Shown here in pieces: positions 15,336 through 48,189 of a stretch of DNA of 64,000 bases; position 1 is the stretch's first letter; every line of letters starts with the position of its first letter. The DNA comes from Gadus chalcogrammus. Lineage: Eukaryota > Chordata > Actinopteri > Gadiformes > Gadidae. The translations under genes were made by a program, and so were the position numbers. The notes beneath the pieces were generated by a model. It ran no database searches, was not told where the DNA came from, and saw nothing but the letters and a program-made list of their open reading frames with translations. The stretch lies in the NCBI RefSeq assembly GCF_026213295.1, contig NC_079420.1:17525701-17589700 (forward strand), given 5' to 3'.

Positions 15336-16045
15336 TCTAAGCGTAGTCGAGACCAAATTGCATGTAGGAAGGAAGCGCAACAAGCAATTATTTCGACCTA
15401 AGCAAAAAAATATTTTTTTAGAGTGCTTTGTAGTACAGTACACACATGGCTTTCAGTGAGACTTACTGGCCACTTCTCTAGAAAATACATTCCTCATGTT
15501 TCATGGAGGCCTCAATGTGATACAACCACGTGTTGGTCTTTAGACTTGTTGACTGCTTGAGTCGTTGATTAGTTACTGACTTAAATCTGTCTTTGTCTCT
15601 GTTTGTCATAACTGGGATCACATTGAAGAATGCAGAAAATATCTGAATGACTGGTATTATCACGATGGAAGAAACTCATTATTAGGGTTTGATTGTAAAG
15701 ATTATACAATTTCTGAACTGTTTAATGTAATACTTGCTATACTTCTTCTACTGATAGTATATTGCCGACATAAAAAAGCATATTGGATTGCTCAATGTTC
15801 TTGCTGTGTCTGTGTTGTGACATCAGAACAAGTAGTTGTACCAAATATAGGACAAATCAATGCTAGACAATCTATAGAAGCATCCGGTCTCGTGGTAAAC
15901 ACAGCACTGAACATTGTAGTGGTGGCCAGGATGTGTTTGTATAGGCGTATGTGCATACTGATTTGTTTAGTTTTGGGAGGGAGGGGATACTGTTGTGTGT
16001 CCCTGTGTTAACTATCTATTTGTGAGCACTGTGCACTATTTGGTA

Positions 16046-16286
<241 letters not shown>

Positions 16287-16935
16287 CACTCATGTGTGTA
16301 TTTGAAGAATGTATTTCCTGTATACGCTGCTAAATGCAGAGGGGGTTGGCCTGCATGTCCCATCATGTAGTTATTGAGTAGGTTGATGAGATGGGCCCCG
16401 GTACATTAGTTTTACAATATTGATCCAGTGAAACCGGGTGGTCTAGATTACTCAGAGTGTAAAGTGCAGCAGCCACACTCATACATTGTTGGATATAAGA
16501 AAACCACATACACTATACACACTGAGTAGATGGCTGCTCTGATTCCATAGGCGTAGGAACCAAAGGTGCTGTTGTGGTCATTTTGATTCATGGTTATTTC
16601 AGCTAAAACTGAGCATGGCAAGTAGCAGGGTTACTGTAGTATGCACACGTCCTGCCTCATGTCTAACTCGCAGTCAGTTGGCTGAGAGAGGCCTCTGCTG
16701 GGACAGGCCTTTAAGCTGTGTCTGGGTGTTCACACAGCTAAAAGGCCATCATGGTTTTAGGATTAAAAGTACCGGTATTAAAATATTTTTAATATATTCT
16801 CTAATATTCTAGGATAACTAGATCTTTGAGCAATTTGTTCTATACCATCATAGCAAACCAGCAGTCATGGTTATATTCACATTTTGTTGATAATCAGACT
16901 TGAAAGGTTTCATTTTGAGTTTGCTCAAGGGATCA

Positions 16936-17112
16936 CTGGTTTGCAGCAGTTCAGCAGGTGAACGCGCTAGTGTTCTAACCATGTGTAGAGATCCAGGTTC
17001 GATCCTCACCTGCGGCCCTATGTGATGTCATTCCCCGTCTCTCCATCAACCCGCCCTACCGTCTATCTGCACTGTCCTGTCCAGAGAGGAAAAAAAAACA
17101 AGAAAAGCAAGA
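16936..17112 (+). mobile_element. tRNA-derived SINE (teleost type)
   Basis: A tRNA-like head with an A-box-like segment (AGTTCAGCAGGTGAACGC) is followed by the B box GGTTCGATCC at 16996-17005. Next comes the CTGCGGCCCTATGTGATGTCATTCCCC body. The element ends in a CTGTCCTGTCC segment and an A-rich tail. The organisation matches the abundant fish SINEs whose body reads GCGGCCCTTTGCTGCATGTCAT. It is one of the clearer mobile elements here. Confidence 0.75.
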
Positions 17113-17126
17113 AGAACATTGTCATC

Positions 17127-17153
17127 AAACATCCTCACAGTGTGAGGATGTTT
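17127..17153. repeat. Perfect 13-bp-arm inverted repeat
   Basis: The arms AAACATCCTCACA and TGTGAGGATGTTT are separated by one base, just after the SINE tail. Confidence 0.9.
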
Positions 17154-17205
17154 TAAGATGTTCTCCAGCAGCGGTGCTGAGGTGTGTGAGAGGGACACTA
17201 TGTTA

Positions 17206-17336
17206 ATGTATGTGTGCACAGTGCAGTTGTGCGTGTGCACAGTGCAGTTGTGCATGTGCACAGTGCTAATGTGCGTGTGTGCACAGTGCTAATGTGCGTG
17301 TGCACAGTGATAAGTGTGCAAGGTGCTGATGTGCGT
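17206..17336 (+). repeat. Minisatellite, GTGCACAGTGC-type unit
   Basis: About five imperfect copies of a roughly 20-25-bp unit built on GTGTGCACAGTGC, with TAATGTGC or AGTTGTGC spacers. Confidence 0.85.
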
Positions 17337-17688
17337 CTTCACATCAGCAATTGTGCGGGTTGCAGTAGGGGGGCCCTTGATATATAACGTTCAAACAAAT
17401 AGCATTTGGGGCCACCAAATATCAGCTCTAATTATTAAAGCAAATTCACATTTTATGTAAACCGTTATTGATTGATATGATATATTGTTTTTCAAGGCTA
17501 CTGGCCCTTGTAATCCAGTGAAGGTGCTCCACCACTGCTGGATGAATCTAGGGGAACCCTGCATTCATATGTTGGGGTTTGATCCTAGGGCCGGCCCCTC
17601 TAACATAGTATCGGATGTTTATTACTGACTACTGACACTCTTGTTTTGTAAATGCATGGTAGAGGACCACTTGATGTTAGCCTGTGTC

Positions 17689-17700
<12 letters not shown>

Positions 17701-17757
<57 letters not shown>

Positions 17758-17760
17758 TGT
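17701..17760. repeat. (GT)n microsatellite
   Basis: About 26 GT units, ending with GCGCGT. Confidence 0.95.
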
Positions 17761-17829
17761 GCATTTGTGTTTGAAGTATGTTGCCTCACACTGTAATCAC
17801 AATCTAAGTTTCCATAAGTACATCATGTC

Positions 17830-18816
17830 TTAAAGATCCCATGGCATGAAAATGTCACTTTATGAGTTTTTTTAACATTAATATGAGTTCCCCAAGCCTG
17901 ACTATGGTTCCCCGGTAGCTAGAAATGGCGTTAGGTGTAAAACGAGCACTAGGGATCCTGCTCTGCCTTTTGAAAAAAACAAAGCTCAGACGTGCCGATT
18001 TCGAATTTTCCCCTTATGTCGTCATACTGGGAAATGTTACCTCCCCTTCTCTGCTTTGCTCGCCCAGAGAATTTGGCCCGCCAATGAGACAATGAGCTAC
18101 GACTGTTGTACACTTCTTTGTTATTTGGATAACCGTTCCGCTATTTCCACTCCGAGACTCGTAGTGGGGGTTATCTCAGCCATGGTTGAGAAGGAATTGG
18201 GGGGAAAGGAACTTTGGCTTTGACTCCCTGAAGGAGCACCACCGCCGTGATGCACCACCGCCGTGATGCACGCTGCCCGCTTACGAGGCGGTGGTGCCTC
18301 GTCAGCGGGCAACCCGACGCAGTCGTTTGAGATTCAGGCAAAACAAGCCTTTACATTTGCCATATTAACGCAATGTACGCCACATTTACGTACTGCGGTA
18401 CACCTCTGTAACCGCACTTACGTCGTGTACCGTTACACCCTATTATATATAGAGCTCCAGGACTCCCGCCAGAACACCCAGAGTGTTCTAGAATATTCAC
18501 AGAACAGGGCTAAAGGCTGTGAGCGCCTCGCCATTGCGATACATCCACTGTAAACAGCGCATGGTACTGTGGCTGCAAGCTGCTCAGGGCCACACCCCCA
18601 CCCTCCTCCTTGACCCGCCTCTCTCCTCCTCATTTGCATTAAAGCTACAGACACCGAAACGGCACGTTTGGGGAAAGCTCAATGTGCGACTGGTTCGTAG
18701 TGGCTGTAATTCTGCACCACGGCTGAATTTTAGGGAACGTCTTCAAATACTGTGTTAGGGGCCCACTAATATCTATATTAAAGCATCCATAAAGTAGCAT
18801 GCCATGGGACCATTAA
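17830..18816. mobile_element. TTAA-flanked MITE-like DNA element
   Basis: The left end TTAAAGATCCCATGGCATG (17830-17848) and right end CATGCCATGGGACCATTAA (18798-18816) are inverted copies with 2 differences in 19. Both end in TTAA, the target site duplicated by piggyBac-type transposons. The interior near 17870-18080 and 18590-18770 matches my memory of an abundant noncoding teleost repeat of about 0.5 kb. This copy is about 1 kb and holds extra sequence, including a 15-bp-arm hairpin at 18275-18310 and a tandem repeat of ACCACCGCCGTGATGC. It carries no transposase, so it is nonautonomous. Confidence 0.7.
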
Positions 18817-18958
18817 GCACTATGTATTCTATGCATATGCTCTTGCATTAATAACAAACATTAAGTACACTCACATGAGTTTATGCAAATACTTTACTGT
18901 GCGTGGCTGCTAGCTAATACATGAACCAACAGCCTACTAATTTGTGCCCAAACAACAT

Positions 18959-18977
18959 CCACACACACACACACACA

Positions 18978-19016
<39 letters not shown>

Positions 19017-19026
19017 GCGCACACAC
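18959..19026. repeat. (AC)n/(GCAC)n array
   Basis: AC run followed by about 12 GCAC units, resembling the array at 11237-11322. Confidence 0.95.
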
Positions 19027-19940
19027 ATTGCCTCAGGGGATGGTTCCCCTAATAATTCAGACAGACAGTATTGATCGGGCTGAGAGGGAGAAATGCTCTG
19101 GGAAAATGTCACTGGCTATAATTCCCGAACTGCCACAGTCGTTTATCAAGGCCTTCTTCATCAATACACTTGGTCCTAATGACTGGTTGCATGCAGTGCT
19201 GTATGTGAACATTTGATAATAAGTGTGTATGTGAGTCGTTTGAGATGTGGACATTTCACCCCTGCCCTAAGATTTATTGAATTGCTGATAAAAATGGATG
19301 CGTTTAACACATCCCTGAGACAAATAAATAATCTAGAAGTACCCTCAAAGGATAAATAATACACATATTCTCGTTATATACAGTGTATGAATAATGCAAA
19401 TTTGCAGCTCTCTAAATGAATCACAAATTCAAAAGAGTAATTAATAACAGAAAAGTGAGCATTAAAACGACTTGCACGACAACAAACAGTTACACCCATT
19501 TCTGCGAGATAAAAACATGCGACCCCCCATCCGTGAAAGATAAAAAAAAAAGGCTACTGCAAAGCCTAACCCATTCAAACACAGCTTTGCCCGAAATCTC
19601 CCACCACACAATGTAGGCCTTTCCTTGTGTGACGATAAACGGAACGACACTACGGCCGTTCTGTCCAGGGCATAACATCACGTGACTTATAGGACTGATC
19701 GTAAGTGACATGTGAGAGGATTTATTCATAGATGCATGCTTCCAAATTCAAGTTTAAGATTGAACTAATGTCTCTCAGTCTAATGTCTAACCTTACCGTG
19801 TATTCTCTAAATCAAAAATAAACAGCGTAAATGAAGACCAAATTATATTAATTCTCATTCGTTCATGGTCTGACACGGAGAAAGGCGAGCTTGGAGGTGT
19901 CCTCGTGGCGTCAGCCCTCGTATACGTGTAACATCAACGC

Positions 19941-20030
19941 AGTAGTCACATGGTAGTCACTGGTAGTCACATGGTAGTTACTGGTAGTCACATGGTAGTC
20001 ACTGGTAGTCACATGGTAGTCGAACTACCA
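19941..20030 (+). repeat. 21-bp minisatellite
   Basis: About four copies of a 21-bp unit built from TGGTAGTCAC and ATGGTAGTCAC. It ends in a small palindrome (ATGGTAGTCGAACTACCAT). Confidence 0.93.
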
Positions 20031-23000
20031 TCTGGTAGTTTGATACATGGTGGCAACTCCCTCCCCATCTTTCTCATAGACACTGTGATCTCTCCCCAAC
20101 ATGCACCCTGTCCTGATCAATCCATATTTGTGTGTGTGTATTCTCTCTCCTAGTCCCAAATGGGTTGATATGAATTATGCAATGTGTACTTCCATAAATA
20201 GACGCATTACATACACCAACTCAAAAAGTGTTGGCTTTGTGGGGAGATTTTTCTTATCAATGTAAAAGGATGTCAATATACATCTTTTTAACATAATTGA
20301 CATACATGTTCAGCAGAATTGACAGACATGACACCATATGATGTTTGATTTTATAAATAAGAAAATATGATGGTCTGCATAATTTACGCTCCATCTAACT
20401 GACTCACTGTGAACCACCTTGTTACCGAAACAAAATATTCTCTCCCTCCATCTCCCTCTCTCTCCGCTCTCTCTTGGTCCCTTCATTTCATAAATGAACA
20501 TTGAACACCCAATGCACCGTCGCCACATTACTGTCCCAGCCCTGGCTATATTCGGTCTATTAATAATACAAGGCAATACCCTGATGCAGGCCTCGCAGGC
20601 CCCAGGAAGCAAGAGGACCAGGACAGCGTCGCCCCATGGATGGCCGCAATGACAAACTGTGAGCATCATTGGACATGGGGTCCATGAGTCTGTCAGAATG
20701 GGAGACATGCAGCCGTCCAACCAAGAGGATTGGCAGACTGCGTTCGGTCCAGCAGAGATCCGGGTCTGATTGTCTGTCTGGTTTCATGAAGAAGCTAAGA
20801 GATGCATTTACCCAAAAAAGGGAGGTAAAGACACGGAGGACGTGAGGCATTGGCAATAATTATTCAGCTCTCAAAAATTATTTGTTGGTGAAAGATACCA
20901 AGGAAATGGTTACCGTGTTCAGACACTGCAACAGGATGCTCTTTGGTATGCCCATGTATGCTAGGCTATAATTACTATATGATTTACTACGTACATATGA
21001 ATCCATTAACTAGAGTTTCTCCATTGAAGCATGTTATATATGTGTAAGAGCCAGGTGGATGGAGACTCTCACTGAATTTGTGGCTTTATGCCATTGTCAT
21101 ATGTGATGCATATTTATATACATCATGAATCCCTCTACTTGATTGGTTCATGTCGTTTCCAGGAGAAACGTCTGATTGCCAAAGTACTATATTCCCATCC
21201 CCAGCCACTCATTTGAAAGAATCAAAGTACTGCAATTTCTAAAAGGTGAAGCCTGCACATAGACCACAATAGAAATGTAAGAGATCATTCTCATCTACCT
21301 AAATGTATGTATATTATTGTTTGCCTGCTTCCTGATTTCAATGGTGCCTCGTCTGTATCATGTTAACCTTGAATGTACTTAATTAATCCCAGATTGGAGA
21401 GTAGGGCTGAAGTGTTGAACGTAATAACAGTGAGCCTGCACAGTAAAAGCACAGTAAAAGCTGGATGTCGCTTCGCATGGACGACACAACCGTCTATCTT
21501 AAATGGTGTGTAGCTGAATGGGAAGCAGCGGATGTGGTAGTAGTACATTGCCAGTATATGCACTTCTTTTTTACACTGGAACATCAATCCCAAAACTGGC
21601 CTACACATGCTTTCAGATTCACGAGCTGCAATCAATCAGGCTTCGCCCCGGCGCTCCATCACTCACTTTAATGAGGAGACAAATATCAAGGAAAACGAAA
21701 AAATATGGTTTGGCAGGAGAACATTTTGAGTTGTTGATTGAGCTCTGTATGGGACACCCTTACCCAGGGGGATGAGGAGTAACAATATGAATTAACCTGG
21801 GGAGAGGGAAGATAGGGAAGCTGAGGAGAGAAAATTCGGAATTTATCAACGACAAAAGGTTCAACTGTTAAGAGAAACCATTTTTCTCTTTTAAGGGAGG
21901 AAACTAGTTCACAACAATAGCTCTTAGCTTCACCAACACACAGCTCGTAACCTGCACTCCGGCCTACTGGCCCCCACTGTAGCTCGCCTCCCCTCTTTTT
22001 TCTCCAGGCTTTAGTTGGAGAGTCGCCTCAGGCGCGATCCCAACCCAGGTGAAGTCGGGGAGGGGCGAACATAGAGAGTGAGACAAGAGAGAGAGAAGCA
22101 GACACAGCTGCACACAGCACTATGGCCGTAGCAGACACTCTTCAAGGTTTTGGGCTCATTCCACCACAGCCCTTTTGAAAGTGTGAATCAGCTCTGTGCC
22201 ATTGCAGGCTACCATTTATTATGTCTGCACAGACTCTGCAGTAGAACGGCAAAGGAGTATTTCAAGTCACAGACATTTGGCCCCTGATTCATTTGACATT
22301 TGCCAACATAAAGCTGAAGATGACAGATGAGATAGTGACCTGTGGTCCTCCACACATCCAGAAACACAGACGGACACGCACTCACGGACACACAAACATG
22401 CACACGCGTGCGCACACACGCACAAAAGGTTAGAGCAATCTTGAACTGTATCCCTGTTCACTGCTGTTTAGCCTCATTTCGCTCCCCATTCTCGTCATTT
22501 CCTTCTTTCATAACAGACAGAAGGCTTCTGAAAGGAGGGCTCAAAATGTGCATACTAATGTTTATTTGAATAGTGTGGTGTGGTGGTGATGCACACATGT
22601 GAAGGATTAGCCCTAATTTGTTTGGCTCACCATCCCTGTTTATGATTATACTGTCCATATGGTGCGTCTTGTGCAGAACAACTTGCGACATGACGCTTGG
22701 CCCGTACGATGTGACTTATGTGTTAATTAGTGGGAAACGATTAGGATAGCACTGTTGTTGTCGTTGTTTTTGGATCTCTTAATGCTGCTGTCTTGAATTT
22801 CCTTTTGGCCCACAGGGGTTATGTTGAGGTCAATGCTCTCTTTTTGCCCATCTGCTCCAATGAATGAATGATCATTAATTCATGGCAGCGGGATTGATTC
22901 GCTTTCCTCTCCCCTGTAGCGAGCCTGACATAAGAGCCAGTTTGAAAAGCATTTAAGAACTGTAACTAGTTGGCCTGTCCCTGGAAAGAGGGGAGACGGA

Positions 23001-23061
23001 GGCCGGATGAATGGACAGACACCAGGCTGGTTAACCCAGAGTGCCACATGGCTCTGGCTCA

Positions 23062-23098
23062 ATTTGTTATTTTTGATCTGTTATCAAAAATAACAAAT
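23062..23098. repeat. Perfect hairpin, 16-bp arms
   Basis: ATTTGTTATTTTTGAT (23062-23077) and its exact complement (23083-23098) flank a 5-base loop. The element is AT-rich and its function is unknown. Confidence 0.93.
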
Positions 23099-24100
23099 GT
23101 TTAATTCGCTTTTTCTAAAGTTCCTTGGAGGAACAGACTCCCACTTGTGCTATGGCCAATATTCTGCTGAGCAACAGTATAAAAGTTTGGTTTCCAAACA
23201 GTTTCTTGACTCAAGGAGGAAATAGGTTGTATTTTTAGATAGAAAGTGCATAATTTAAATGATCATTTGAAATGAGCTTGCTATAGTTTGGCTTCTTTTT
23301 GGGAGGCAGGTTTGGTTTTATTTACGGGCATACAGCTGCTGAAATGTATCTAATCAACATATATTGTACTGACGATTTCTAGGTAAATGAATTAAATCGA
23401 TTTAGTTTCAGTAATCAATAAGGACACAAATTCTTAAGCAGTTCAAAGTAGTTTAGCTGTATAAATTCAATTAATCAAAGAAAATATCCAACATGGACAG
23501 CTTAATGAGCTGTCAATCGTTCACTAAATGATGTACTGATCTAAATGATTACCACATCCCTTTGAAGTTGCTTACACCATTCCAAGGAGTTGCAAACATG
23601 AAGTAGACTATTTTGGTTTTTATGGATATCAGATGAAACACACATTGCAGAACATATATCTTTCGTCAGCCTTGTCTCTGTTTTTCCTCCTTGCTTTCAA
23701 TTTCCACTTCCTGCCTTCCTGCCTTTGCTAACTGTGTCTCCTCCCTCTCTTCCCTGTTCCAACCTCCTCCTCTCCCCGTCCTCCCTCTGTCTTTCCACCA
23801 GGGCTCCTTTGGCGTGGGGATGCTGGATATCGATATACTCCTGGTGTCCGTGTGGAAGCTCTTTTAAACACAAACTCAAGCCATTCCCCTTCGCTATGGC
23901 AACATCCCCGCCTGAGAATGGCCTTCCCTCACCGTCCCCCAGGCAGACTCACTGCTAGGGAGAGGCCGGGACGGAGAGCTGAAACCTCAGGGCTGCCCAG
24001 CTAAAATCTCCCAAAACATGTATGGTACCTTCCTTGGCTCCACGGGGGGAGGGTCTACATGTATTCTATTCTATTTATTTATTTTTATTTATTTACTTAC

Positions 24101-24110
24101 CAATCCACAG
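24101..24110 (+). other. Candidate 3' splice site for smpd3 start-codon exon
   Basis: A T-rich tract of about 45 bases ends in ACCAATCCACAG, with AG at 24109-24110. It would give about 200 bases of 5' UTR on the exon carrying the start codon, joined to an upstream noncoding exon. No closer pyrimidine-rich acceptor is evident before the ATG. Confidence 0.45.
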
Positions 24111-24310
24111 TCCATTCATAAACAAAGCTGCGCCGATTCAAACGAGTGTTGATGTGTGCGCGTGCGGCTGACGTGTGTGAGGCGAGGCAGAGTTGACGAA
24201 GAAAGTAAACTAAACCAAGCAGGGGGAAAAACCCAGGAAGAAGGAGAATTAAAGCGGGGTAGACAGCAGAGACAAAAGGGCGAGCAAGGAAGAAAGCGAG
24301 AGAGAAAGCG

Positions 24311-43442
<19,132 letters not shown>

Positions 43443-43481
43443 GGGGCCGTACATTCTCTTGCACTGCCATCGATACATGGA

Positions 43482-43552
43482 GGAAGAGACAAGAAGAGAT
43501 ACATGATGGAAGAGACAAGAAGAGATGCATGATGGAAGAGACAAGAAGACCG
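43482..43552 (+). repeat. 26-bp tandem repeat in the smpd3 3' UTR
   Basis: Units start at 43482, 43508 and 43534 (the last partial) and read GGAAGAGACAAGAAGAGAT plus ACATGAT or GCATGAT. The array starts 40 bases after the stop codon. Confidence 0.93.
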
Positions 43553-43949
43553 GGGAGAGAAATTTGAATACAAATGAGCAATTGAAAGATGGCGGAGAAG
43601 CGAGAAGGCCCCGTGTCTATTGAGAAACGCCAGAGTGCTGGACGGATGGACGGGTTGACAAACTGATTAATGGAGTTACAGGCCTGGGTTAGGGGGGTTC
43701 ACGTTAAGGGGAGAGGCAACAATGGAGTGATTTAAAAGAGAGAGTTTATGCCAGAAGGTAGATAAGCAGGGAATTTGTATTAATGGTGTGATGAACGTTT
43801 TTCATACCCAGACAACACATACTCATGGACACACACAAACACACTCACAGAGGGTTTGAAAAAATGTGACAGATAACATCTTCTGATGTCAACGACAAAT
43901 GGTCACTATTTACGAATTTATTTACATTGAGTTAAGGCTTTACTGTCAC

Positions 43950-43954
<5 letters not shown>

Positions 43955-44000
<46 letters not shown>

Positions 44001-44069
44001 ATCTCTATATATATATATATATATATCTGTCAGTCTCTCAATCACGCACACACACACACACACACACAT
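43955..44069. repeat. (CT)n-(TA)n-(CA)n compound repeat
   Basis: CT from about 43956 to 43993, TA from about 44007 to 44026 and CA from about 44048 to 44068. Confidence 0.93.
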
Positions 44070-44550
44070 TCAGACACACACAAATCAACCTTGCATGGTC
44101 CATGCTGGATCTATACTATATGTCTGACCACTTTCTATGATTTTACCTCTGGAACTTTCTAATTCTCATATAATACAATGGATGACTAGAGAACACAAAG
44201 AGGATACTGAGATTGTCTTGTACAGCAACGGTAGGCCTATAGCTGTGGCCCGCACAATGAGAGGCATTGGCCACTACGCTATTTGACCTTTGTGCCGATT
44301 GGTTGGTGTTCGTCTCTTCAAGGTCATTGGTCAGTTTACCTGTCAGTTTTCACCTTACTTCTCCTGCCTTGGTCCCAGGAACCTCAACTAAAGTGTCTTT
44401 TTTCTAAAAGTCTTTCTAAAAAAACTTAAAAAAAAGATCAATCTAGAACAGTTTTTATGGTCACTGCGCCATTTTTGTAGAGAAGTACAAATGCCTGGTA
44501 ATACTTTGTGGTTTATTATTTATACTTAATTGTATTGTATAAAGAGGTCA

Positions 44551-44556
44551 AATAAA
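44551..44556 (+). terminator. Poly(A) signal candidate (proximal) of smpd3
   Basis: AATAAA, 1.1 kb after the stop codon. Confidence 0.35.
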
Positions 44557-45303
44557 ACAATCCGCTTGACTGGAGAAAGATTGTTTTTGATACAATGCAA
44601 AGCTTGCAGACTGTTTTCAACCATTTTGTAACTGGTGGGAAGTGACAAGGCGAGAAGGACATTTGAACTAAATTAATTAGCTGATTCCTTGCTTGTGTTG
44701 GAATGGTGGTCATGACTGCATGACGAGAGCCTGGTGAGCAATCAAACAATACGACGGTTGTTTGAACTCAGAATTTATAGTCATTTATAGTAAAGATCTG
44801 CGTTTCCCCTGGAAATACAAGCCGACCCAATGGGACATTGCTGCATGTGGAATGCTAACCTCTGCCGATAACATTAACTAAACACACATAAGCAATATGT
44901 AAAAATACACACACACACATATATACAAACAAAAACATGTAAATATACAGTATGTACCCTTACATCGCATACAATATACAGAAGGCTTGCATGTAGACGT
45001 GCACGCTCGCATGCACACACAAACATTCACATTCACATATTTGTGTTATTATATACAATGTCAATAGTGCAACCCCAGCAGGCAAAGGACAGCTCTCTCT
45101 CTATTGCCTGTGTTTTGGACCACCGCCATTCCTGCTTGTTCTCAAACAGTAGAAAGAGCTACACACACACACACACCATCTTGAGTGTATGCACTGTGTG
45201 AGCAGATGGGGTTCTGTGATTTTCAATACCCCACCTGTACCCCTAACCCCTCCACATCTGTAGCAAGGCATTTATACTTTTTTAATTCCCAGTCCAAGGC
45301 CAC

Positions 45304-45307
<4 letters not shown>

Positions 45308-45377
<70 letters not shown>
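45308..45377. repeat. (CA)n microsatellite
   Basis: About 35 CA units. Confidence 0.97.
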
Positions 45378-45380
<3 letters not shown>

Positions 45381-46723
45381 CACAACAGTACATAAAATAC
45401 TCTGAGGATATCCACACACATTTTGAGCGATCTTGGGTAGAGTGGTGACGTGTGCTTAAGAGTTTATTCGTTATTATAATGATCTGTTCATTTTATCTTG
45501 TTTATCACCCTGTCCAAACTGCCAATCAGGACAAGGCAAAGCAATTGTGTATTCACTCCCTAAAAAAAACTAAACTATATCTCAGATGCTGTGTGATTGC
45601 CTCTGATTGCCAATGTTTACACTGCAGCCTTCGGCCTGTTTGCCTGTTTCTTGGCACTAGAAGGATGCATGCCTTTTGAGGGACTCTTTACACAAGACCA
45701 GATGTGTCACTTTTCAACTGCACATTCAACATCACTGTTTCACACTTTAAGTTATGGACAGTATCGTTTAAATCTGTATTGCAGATGTGTTATACAAGTG
45801 TGTATGTGCACTCGCGTGTGTGTATGCTGAATCCATGTCCACCTGAATATTTTTATTCTCGGTAACCTCAACTGGCTGCTTTGACTCTTCTTTTTTCTGT
45901 CTCTTCATGATTAGCTTTCTTAGATATTTTATGTCCCATGTTGTTGTTCTGATACTATGAGCATCAGAAGATACTAGAACGAAACTAGAAGGTTTATACT
46001 TGTGTTTATTTTTACTCATCATTGACTACATATTTAATTTGCTTTGTTTTGCTTTAGAATGCCCACTAACTGTTTAGCTTTCCCATTTCTACCAGGTGGG
46101 ATTAAATGTCATGTGAATACACTATAGACCTATTATACAAAGGCTAATAAAATGTGCTCGGCTAGAATCCGACAAAGTGGTGCCACAGTCACTCTGAGGA
46201 TCCACCGATGGAGTCCATAATAACTGAATAGATGTGTTTGATTAGCCAATGTAGATCCGTCCATCTTGTCCATGATGCGTATACCCTGCATTTGCTTCTA
46301 GTGCTATAGGCTGCTGCTAGGCCAACGCACTTCACTAAACAAACCATTGTATTGTGGCTGTGGGGGGATGGGGGAACTGTCCAGTTAGTTTAGTAATATA
46401 ATTTATATTTGTAACTGCAGCTATAATTGCAGTATTTTCACACTAATAGGTTTTTTCATGCTTTTATTTTATTTATTTGTAAGTGTTATCTGAGTATCTG
46501 AGCATTATGGGATATGGTGTAATAACATATGTCGTCCATCTTTAAGGTCAGGATGAAGTAGTCCCAATGTTATGAAGTGTGAAAGCTTTTTAATGCCCAA
46601 CCACAGCTTGTTTATGTTTATAGATTTTCCGAAGTATTATTGAAGAAACATCTTGACCATCACCATACTGAGTTGGAAGCTGAATTTTGTGAGTGAGGTA
46701 TTTGCCTCAGATTTTCAGGTTCC

Positions 46724-46729
46724 AATAAA
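46724..46729 (+). terminator. Poly(A) signal candidate (distal) of smpd3
   Basis: AATAAA, 3.3 kb after the stop, followed by T- and GT-rich sequence (near 46770-46800). A long 3' UTR would fit the mammalian gene. Confidence 0.4.
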
Positions 46730-47310
46730 GGCAGAGAACTGTAAGCCTGTGTTACTGTAATTATGCTTTGGGCCTCAGGTGATGTGTTACTTTGATTTCC
46801 TTTTCTGGGTTTTTATATATATATAACATATATATATATATGACATTCTCTGTTCGTTATTATTTTCTCTGATTTAAGTTACCCTTTTGTGTTTTTTGGG
46901 GTGCGTGTGTGTGTGTGTGTGTAGGGAGGGGGGGGGGTCTTTGTAGGCTTACTCAAAGGCATGCTCTCCATTAAGAAACTGGGGAGAATAATGGCATTTC
47001 CCTCTGTAATGTGCATCTTTCTTCAGACATCTTATTTTCTTCTGCTTTTTAAAAAATGGAATTGATTTTCCCCTGTTTGAATCGGTGTCCGTGTGATTAT
47101 TTGAGTGTCATTTATTTTATATGCGTCTCAGTGTCTGAAAAATATTATTTCGGATAATACGTTTCTCTGCAGGAGTGTGCCTCTTGATGTTACCATGACA
47201 ACATTGTAAGTGACTGTTGGTGCCAACATTTAGCATTGTCCTTTATATGAGGACGCAGAAGGAAGATAGATAAATAGATAGATACCTCATCCCTGGGTTT
47301 TCACTGTATT

Positions 47311-47314
<4 letters not shown>

Positions 47315-47384
<70 letters not shown>
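47315..47384. repeat. (TG)n microsatellite
   Basis: 35 uninterrupted TG units. Confidence 0.97.
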
Positions 47385-47387
<3 letters not shown>

Positions 47388-47732
47388 ATGTGCATGTCGT
47401 GACTGTTTGTGTGTGGTGTACTTATCCCCTCTGCCACAGACTGACGAAGTAAAGGTCAAAATGAGCTATTGGACTCTCTCAAACTGCTCGCAGTTTAACA
47501 GTTCATTTAACTCCGGAAGAAAAAATGAAATACACAAATCGTTCTGAGGTGTCATGCTGCAGTTCTTCTGGCCTCGCATTTACTGTTGAGCGAGTTTCTG
47601 GCAGTCCGGGCACTAAGCAAAGGCAAGAAACATTAATGGTTTGTTGACATGCACGAGAGAATTAAGGAAACATACACCATACACAGAGATAGTGAGTGCT
47701 ATTTTTTGGAAATTATAATAAGGGTATTATTA

Positions 47733-47845
<113 letters not shown>

Positions 47846-48189
47846 CAGGGAGCTAAGAAGTTGTGCTTCCCCTTCACTCTGCATCATGTGCAAAGGTCCT
47901 TTCCTTCCAGAGGAAGAAGGTCATCCTAAAGTTTAAACCATGCTAACGTTACCACATCCCCAGGAATTCACATTATCTCCACAACTCTATTAAAGCGTCA
48001 CAAAATGGCGGAGCCTTGACAATACAAAGAAACATGATTATTTTTGCTGTACATGCTCCTTTCTGCTGTAGCCCACATGTATGCATGTAATGCATGTCGT
48101 TCAGGAACAGTGAGGGCTACGAACGAACCTACGTAAACCTGAGCCATTGCCTCAGCCTCTATCCTGATCCTGCCCTCTGCAGTATCTAT

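Noticed and set aside
20310..20856. 136- and 98-codon frames on the minus strand
   Set aside because: No recognisable protein similarity, no splice-site pattern and no repeat family; treated as chance.
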